The notes under the pieces were generated by a model. The model did not search any database and was not told where the DNA came from. It worked only from the letters and a program-made list of their open reading frames with translations. The position numbers were made by a program, and so were the translations under genes. This document shows positions 59,328 to 64,000 of a DNA stretch of 64,000 bases, one piece after another (the stretch's first letter is position 1; every line of letters starts with the position of its first letter). This stretch comes from Aurantibacter aestuarii (GTDB lineage Bacteria > Bacteroidota > Bacteroidia > Flavobacteriales > Flavobacteriaceae), in contig NZ_PXOQ01000009.1 of assembly GCF_003008425.1 (NCBI RefSeq), forward strand, positions 69,501 through 133,500, given 5' to 3'.

Positions 59328-59830
59328 TTTTTTCTACTTTTATATATTGCATAACCTAAGGTTCCAAAAGTTAATATAAATAATAGGTAATAGATTAAAT
59401 ATTCTGACCATACTGGTGTTTTTCCAGCACCACTTAAGCCCAACGTAACGGTTTGATAAGTTATTATTAAAAATAATATAGAAATAACTAAACCCGTAAA
59501 ACGCATTATTTTAATGCTACTTCGATAGTTTTCTTCCGCATTTTCTGCAGTGATTTTATTTACATAATTAAATAAATGTGGCTTTTTATTTAGAAAATAT
59601 AAAGCTGTATTTAGTACTAAACTAATGATAGGCAAGAGCCAAACCCAGCTTTTATGGTCATAACGATCTACCTCTCCACTAAAATTAAAATGAGCAGGAA
59701 TATTTTTTGGTAAATAGGAGTAGTAAAACGCTGGATATAAAAAAGTTATTAAAAGTGCTAGTATAGTTACGGTTTCTATAATAACATCCATTTTATCCCT
59801 TTTAATTTTAATTATGGGACGATTTTCCAT
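59324..59830 (-). CDS. DUF1648-domain membrane protein
   Basis: 168 residues with four predicted helices. After the first helix comes LPKNIPAHFNFSGEVDRYDH, the DUF1648 signature (P-x-H-F-x-x-x-G-x-x-D). Such domains also occur in SdpI-type immunity proteins, but the role here is unknown. It lies 13 bases downstream of the DUF5686 gene and is probably co-transcribed. Confidence 0.88.
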   Translation of the reverse strand: MENRPIIKIKRDKMDVIIETVTILALLITFLYPAFYYSYLPKNIPAHFNFSGEVDRYDHKSWVWLLPIISLVLNTALYFLNKKPHLFNYVNKITAENAEENYRSSIKIMRFTGLVISILFLIITYQTVTLGLSGAGKTPVWSEYLIYYLLFILTFGTLGYAIYKSRKN

Positions 59831-59843
59831 TTATAATTAAATT

Positions 59844-62309
59844 TTAAAAACTAATTCCAAACATTACAGCATCGTTTAGAAATCCGCTTTGGTATGAACG
59901 GACATAATCGACTCTTAAAAAGCGATATTTACCAAATCCAATATTATCTAAACCTAAAGAAAATTCATTATAAGGTTTAAAATCTTCCGAAGCTGCAAGT
60001 TTTGCACCAGCGACTAAATTAAAATTTAGTTTACTTAATAACGGAATTTTATTTAAAATATAACCTTTAAAATTATGTTCAAGATGTGCTTCGGCATAAT
60101 TGGCATTGGTGCTTAGACTGTAATATGGTAAATTTTTAAAACTATTAATATAATTTCCATCCGTGGTTACGTGGGTTTGATTGCCGTTAAAATGTTTGTA
60201 GTCTATGAAAGCGATATTGTCTGCATTATTAAACAATCCCGCTTTAAGGTTGTATTGAAATTCGCCTTTCGCCCCAATAGTTACCTTATGTCTTAACAAG
60301 GCTTTAAACTCGTTATAATTATAGATATCTTCATTTCCATTAAAACCATTTTCCATAGCTAAATATAACGTAGGATAGTTACCAGAATTGATATTGTACT
60401 TACCATCCGGATAACTTAAATAGTTTTGAGCAAAATTGATACGAGCAGTTAATGTAAATTTTAGCAAATGATGTGTGTCAAATGAAGGTATTTGAAAAGC
60501 CGTTTCGTTAAGTGGATTATTACTGGTATAAATATCATCATCTTCATTAACAGTAACATAATCGCTATTATTTACTAAAGCTTTCCTGCGCTCATAAGCT
60601 AAGTTTCCATATAGGTTTAAGCCATTAACAACTTCTTGACTATAAAAAACTTGAGCAAAAGTTTTGTCATAAAGTTTCATATAATTGTCTTCGAAAAAAA
60701 GTGAGCTAACCGTATTTTCTAATTTTGAAATAGGATCTGAGTCGTTAAATTGCTCTGTTTTAATACCTCCCGAAAAACTTAAAACTGGTTTTTTAATGTT
60801 ATTAAACTTGAAAAGAACACTTCCTGTAGCTCTTAGTCGATCATCTGCCTCGCCATAATTAACAGAACTATTTACACTAAAATAACGGTTATAGTCATCC
60901 AACCGTTTGGTGTAGTTAAAGTCTAAAGATGAATTCCAGCCTTGTACAGTATTAAAATTTAATTTTTCTAAAGGTGAAGAAAATCCAACACTCCATTTTT
61001 TAAATGAATTTTTATAAGTGTAACCACCAATGATATCTCCAAATTTAAATGTATTACTTTTTTGGTCTAAAGAATCTAAGTAAGGCTTAGAGTTTCTTAG
61101 AACTTCAATGCTATCTTTTTTTACATAATCCGTTGCTTCTTCACTAGTTAGGGGAATTGGACGTTTATTATCCCAGTATAAAGAATCCTTTTTATTGGCG
61201 TTTTCTTCAAAAGAAAGCACTTCGCGGGTAAAATTTTTAGCTTCAAATTGAGGTGAAAAATTGTAGTCACTAAATACCACTGTGTATTTTCCTTCGCCTT
61301 TAAAACCAAAAAAACTAAAATTAAAATCAAAGGTTTGAGATATTTTAGCCCAAATGTCATCTTTTTTAGAGTAAGAGTAAGTTTGTTTCAATTTAAAAGT
61401 TTCTACAGGTGTAATACCAGTTCTTTTGCCACTAATAACCAAATCTACACCATAAATACTCCAGTCGTTTTCTACAATATATATAATCCCAGAAAAGGTT
61501 TTGTCATTTTCTCTTTTTGGTGAGATTTCAATTTTATTAATCAGATGGCCTTCTTCATCATAAAAACCACCAATCAATTTATAATCATAAAAACTGAAGG
61601 CGTTATCTGCAATTGGGGAAACCACTTGTTCACCTAACTCAAACGTATTTTTATAAAAATTGAAATTTGTGTCACTTGCACTATTAAAGCTGAACCCATT
61701 GTTATTACCGCTAACTTTTGAAGCTACAATGGTTTCTTTAAGAGGCTTCGGGTGAAGGTACTCTAATTTGGATACTGTTTCACTTAAATATACAATACCT
61801 TGACGTGTAGAGTCCAAATTACCTTCTAAATCGCCCACTTCCTGACCTAAAATTTTTTCAGGAGCATTTAAAAGTTTAATCATTCCGCGAGAATAGAAAT
61901 TTGCAGTAAAGGTATTTTGGCGTTGTAAATTTTCCTTACGTTTTGCTATTGCTGCTCTAATAATTGCATTTGCAGGGTTTTCGGTACTATTTAATAAGAC
62001 TTCACCTAAAGAAATTTCTTCTTCCTGCAATTGCATATCTAGTGTAAACGGAAAACGGTCAATATCTATGTTTTTTTTAACCGTTTTAAAGCCTAAATAC
62101 TGAAAAACAATAGTATAATTGCCCTTTTTTGTAATATCTAAAGTGTATAAACCATCGTTATTTGTAGTTGTACCAATATATGTGTCTTCAATAAAAATGT
62201 TTACACCAGGTAATGCTTCGTCTAATGTAGAAGTAATTTTACCATTAACTTGAGCAATTGAAATGATGCTATAGGTAAAGCAAAAAATAACAAAAAATAT
62301 ATTTTTCAT
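59844..62309 (-). CDS. DUF5686 outer-membrane protein with a carboxypeptidase-like regulatory domain
   Basis: 821 residues with a signal peptide (first 20 residues, ending SIAQ). Residues 21-95 form a CarboxypepD_reg-like plug-type domain (ITSTLDEALPGVNIFIEDTY, GLYTLDITKKGNYTIVFQYL). The rest is DUF5686, with ENPANAIIRAAIAKRKENLQ soon after the first domain and a C-terminal half rich in alternating aromatic/hydrophobic strands, ending in Phe (FLNDAVMFGISF). This fits an outer-membrane beta barrel. The function of the family is unknown. Confidence 0.92.
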   Translation of the reverse strand: MKNIFFVIFCFTYSIISIAQVNGKITSTLDEALPGVNIFIEDTYIGTTTNNDGLYTLDITKKGNYTIVFQYLGFKTVKKNIDIDRFPFTLDMQLQEEEISLGEVLLNSTENPANAIIRAAIAKRKENLQRQNTFTANFYSRGMIKLLNAPEKILGQEVGDLEGNLDSTRQGIVYLSETVSKLEYLHPKPLKETIVASKVSGNNNGFSFNSASDTNFNFYKNTFELGEQVVSPIADNAFSFYDYKLIGGFYDEEGHLINKIEISPKRENDKTFSGIIYIVENDWSIYGVDLVISGKRTGITPVETFKLKQTYSYSKKDDIWAKISQTFDFNFSFFGFKGEGKYTVVFSDYNFSPQFEAKNFTREVLSFEENANKKDSLYWDNKRPIPLTSEEATDYVKKDSIEVLRNSKPYLDSLDQKSNTFKFGDIIGGYTYKNSFKKWSVGFSSPLEKLNFNTVQGWNSSLDFNYTKRLDDYNRYFSVNSSVNYGEADDRLRATGSVLFKFNNIKKPVLSFSGGIKTEQFNDSDPISKLENTVSSLFFEDNYMKLYDKTFAQVFYSQEVVNGLNLYGNLAYERRKALVNNSDYVTVNEDDDIYTSNNPLNETAFQIPSFDTHHLLKFTLTARINFAQNYLSYPDGKYNINSGNYPTLYLAMENGFNGNEDIYNYNEFKALLRHKVTIGAKGEFQYNLKAGLFNNADNIAFIDYKHFNGNQTHVTTDGNYINSFKNLPYYSLSTNANYAEAHLEHNFKGYILNKIPLLSKLNFNLVAGAKLAASEDFKPYNEFSLGLDNIGFGKYRFLRVDYVRSYQSGFLNDAVMFGISF

Positions 62310-62365
62310 AAGAGTTGAAAGGTCAGTGTTTATTATAAAGACGAAAAATAGCGCAATAGGGTTGC

Positions 62366-62824
62366 CTACTTATAGATTTTTTTAATTCGGTCTAAATTTC
62401 TCTTGTTGTCTCTGTCTTTAATAGTTTCCCTTTTGTCGTAGAGCTTTTTACCTTTACAAAGGGCTATATCTAACTTTGCTAAGCCTCGCTCGTTTAGAAA
62501 TAAACGTAAAGGAATTATAGTTAAACCTGCATTTTGCATATCGCGTTCTAAACCTTTTAATTCTTTACGATTTAGTAATAGTTTTCTGGTCGCTTTGGGT
62601 TTGTGGTTGTAGTAATTACCGTATAAATATTCTTCTATAGTCATATTAACTACAAACAATTCACCTTTATCATTAAACTCACAAAAACTCTCTGCAATAG
62701 AGGCTTTACTATTTCTAATAGATTTAATTTCTGTGCCCGACAAAACAATGCCAGCAGTATATTTATCTAAAATTTCATATTGAAATTTAGCCTTTTTATT
62801 AAGTATATTAATTTTCTTCTGCAT
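62366..62824 (-). CDS. smpB: SsrA-binding protein SmpB
   Basis: 152 residues. [80 protein letters not shown] and the basic tail [19 protein letters not shown] are all SmpB-typical. It binds tmRNA and helps rescue stalled ribosomes. The tmRNA gene is not in the window. The start codon lies only four bases after a TACATTTG promoter box, so the mRNA may be leaderless. Confidence 0.97.
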   Translation of the reverse strand: MQKKINILNKKAKFQYEILDKYTAGIVLSGTEIKSIRNSKASIAESFCEFNDKGELFVVNMTIEEYLYGNYYNHKPKATRKLLLNRKELKGLERDMQNAGLTIIPLRLFLNERGLAKLDIALCKGKKLYDKRETIKDRDNKRNLDRIKKIYK

Positions 62825-62828
62825 AGTA

Positions 62829-62836
62829 CAAATGTA
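62829..62836 (-). promoter_or_regulatory. -7 promoter box four bases before the smpB start (leaderless candidate)
   Basis: TACATTTG on the minus strand, followed by TACT and then the smpB ATG. Confidence 0.5.
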
Positions 62837-62857
62837 GAAATTCTTTAAATAATTAGA

Positions 62858-63391
62858 TTAGTCTACTGTAGTTAAGTTATGATTTATTTGCCCTTTAGAA
62901 ATAGTAATTTTATAAAGGTGATTATAAACTGTTTCGTCAATTTCTTCATAGACTTTTTTACCTATAATATCATTTACAAAAAATGGAATAGTATTAGAAT
63001 GGCCTACCATTAAAACTGTTTTTCCTTTGTTCTGTTCTAAAAATGATTGCGCTGAAATGCGCTCTGGATTGTAAATTTCGGGTTCCAGATTATTTTTGCT
63101 CGCAGTTGGCTGTGCTGTTTTTTTTGTTCTTGTAAAATTTGAAGTGTATATAGCATCAAATTTAATAGTGCTAAAATAGTCTGACCAGTTTTGAGCTCTT
63201 ATTTCGCCTTCTTTTGTTAAATCTGGATTATTGGAAGTGCTTAAATCTTTTTCAGCATGTCTAATTAAAAAAATAGTCGTGGTTAAAGATTCTGAATCTT
63301 GAATAGGAGTAACCTCGGCAGTTTGTTTTGAAGTGTTATTATTACAATTAAATAATATAATGGCAAAAAATAGTAAACTTGTATGTTTCAT
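62858..63391 (-). CDS. Histidine phosphatase-family lipoprotein
   Basis: 177 residues from ATG 63391 (MKHTSLLFFAIILFNC, a lipoprotein signal); an ATG 21 bases upstream would spoil the signal by adding MVTYKYT. The catalytic RHG-type motif is TIFLIRHAEKDLSTSN (His in RHAE), IYTSNFTRTKKTAQPTA supplies the Arg, and VLMVGHSNTIPFFVNDI the second His. The envelope location and unknown substrate fit a SixA/phosphoglycerate-mutase-like phosphatase of surface sugars or lipids. Confidence 0.9.
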   Translation of the reverse strand: MKHTSLLFFAIILFNCNNNTSKQTAEVTPIQDSESLTTTIFLIRHAEKDLSTSNNPDLTKEGEIRAQNWSDYFSTIKFDAIYTSNFTRTKKTAQPTASKNNLEPEIYNPERISAQSFLEQNKGKTVLMVGHSNTIPFFVNDIIGKKVYEEIDETVYNHLYKITISKGQINHNLTTVD

Positions 63392-63722
63392 AGTATATTT
63401 ATAAGTCACCAATTTCGAACATTAAATTTAATTTTTATTTAAAATAGATATAAAATTTTAATATATGGATTTTATAATAAGGCGTATTCTTTGGTTTATT
63501 TCTAATAAAATGCTCAATTTAGAAAGTGTATAGAACTAATGAAGATTGAATATGAAAAATAAAATGAAACTATAAATATGTTGTTGAGTAATTTCGCATT
63601 ATTACACAAAAAAAAGCAACGCTTACTTAATTAAAAGTGTTGCGTTGCTTTTCAAACTAACCAACCACTTACAATAACGGAGTTATTTAAGAGGTATTAT
63701 AATCTTTAACATTTCTTTTATG
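63392..63722. other. 330-base intergenic region without a gene
   Basis: Very AT rich. It holds the clpB terminator at 63607-63653 and, left of it, no ORF, RNA gene or clear promoter box that I can identify. Upstream control of the histidine phosphatase must lie here. Bases 63654-63722 lie between the terminator and the clpB stop and show no extra feature. Confidence 0.6.
63607..63653 (-). terminator. Probable Rho-independent terminator of clpB
   Basis: AAAAGCAACGC and GCGTTGCTTTT pair around a 19-base loop that can itself pair partly (ACTTAATTAAAAGT). On the minus strand the hairpin is followed by a long T run. It lies about 70 bases after the clpB stop. Confidence 0.75.
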
Positions 63723-64000
63723 TTAAAGTTTTTTAGGTGATAATTCGCTCTCATTTCTAAACACTAACTCGTCGTTAAATGCATCTAATAAAATGATACT
63801 ATCTGTAGTGACTTTACCTGAAAGAATTTCTTTACTTAATGCATTTAAAACTTCTTTCTGAATCACTCGTTTTACCGGACGTGCACCATACTCTGGATTG
63901 TATCCTTTATCTGCTAAATACTCTACAGCTTCAGGAGTAGCATCAAACGTAATGCCTTGTTGACTTATCATTTTCTTAATGCTTTTTATTTGTAATCCAA
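63723..64000 (-). CDS. clpB: ATP-dependent chaperone ClpB, C-terminal end only
   Basis: The frame stays open through the right edge, so only the last 92 residues or so are visible. They read GLQIKSIKKMISQQGITFDA, then AVEYLADKGYNPEYGARPVK and RVIQKEVLNALSKEILSGKV, which is the C-terminal D2-small domain of ClpB (the GARP motif is sensor 2). The internal ATG at 63971 is not a start. ClpB reactivates aggregated proteins with DnaK in the cytoplasm. Most of the gene lies outside the window. Confidence 0.93.
   Translation of the reverse strand, partial: GLQIKSIKKMISQQGITFDATPEAVEYLADKGYNPEYGARPVKRVIQKEVLNALSKEILSGKVTTDSIILLDAFNDELVFRNESELSPKKL

Noticed and set aside
63969-63971. ATG 63971 as the start of an 82-residue protein
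   Set aside because: The frame continues past the window edge with ClpB-like sequence, so this is an internal Met.
1-64000. CRISPR arrays, rRNA, tRNA, tmRNA, transposases or prophage
   Set aside because: I scanned for regularly spaced repeats, RNA-gene signatures and recombinase or structural phage genes and found none I could support.

Overview
The window looks like chromosomal DNA of a marine-type member of the Flavobacteriaceae (phylum Bacteroidota). The evidence is strong AT richness, A-rich start regions with no clear Shine-Dalgarno sequence, several TAnnTTTG (-7) promoter boxes, a type IX secretion C-terminal sorting domain, and family-typical proteins (DUF5686, BatA, CAL67264-type membrane protein, YadA-head-like surface protein, M61 lipoprotein peptidase). 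I see no rRNA, tRNA, CRISPR array, transposase, integrase or phage gene. Genus cannot be fixed from the sequence alone.

Layout. 1-2.5 kb: a secreted repeat protein cut by the left edge, then a small membrane protein. 2.8-5.6 kb: uvrA on the minus strand. 5.7-7.7 kb: an ECF sigma factor with a structured leader, a 46-residue ORF, and an OmpA lipoprotein, with two look-alike terminators. 7.7-9.2 kb: an inverted-repeat element touching a secreted erythromycin-esterase-like gene. 9.3-16.5 kb: nth/bcp divergent pair, GNAT, formimidoylglutamase-like enzyme, a coiled-coil membrane protein, two diverged tandem secreted paralogues, and an acyl-CoA carboxylase beta subunit. 16.7-18.8 kb: a DoxX - FMN reductase - MarR - pirin operon. 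19-22.4 kb: EttA, a repeat protein, and a metallo-beta-lactamase-fold lipoprotein.

22.5-31.3 kb is the most intriguing block: seven co-directional genes coding for a long coiled-coil cytoplasmic protein, small and large membrane proteins, an AAA+ ATPase with a variant Walker B motif, and two soluble proteins I cannot assign. It has no nuclease, protease or sensor that would reveal its job. A cloverleaf-like repeat sits between its first and second genes. I regard this as the best candidate for an undescribed system.

31.4-38.4 kb: a conserved protein of unknown function, divergent from an MBL-fold hydrolase; then a minus-strand operon of a BatA/VWA protein, a dihydroorotase homologue lacking its metal ligands, a DUF4870-like protein and an esterase. 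38.5-44.6 kb: an M61 peptidase and a 1310-residue T9SS cargo with FnIII repeats. 44.6-49.5 kb: glycosyltransferase - YbbR - CoaE - histidine kinase - response regulator. 49.6-58.5 kb, minus strand: DUF1569, DUF2254, MiaA, a K+ channel with a zinc ribbon, an exonuclease/GIY-YIG fusion, YggS, DUF1015, a 3-hydroxyacyl-CoA dehydrogenase and a Gfo/Idh/MocA oxidoreductase. 58.7-64 kb: pcm, DUF1648, DUF5686, SmpB, a histidine phosphatase and the 3' end of clpB.

Themes that cut across genes: short 7-bp tandem repeats fill parts of three intergenic gaps; several TAnnTTTG boxes lie only 4-5 nt before start codons, suggesting leaderless mRNAs; and most gene blocks end in clear Rho-independent hairpins, some shared by convergent genes.
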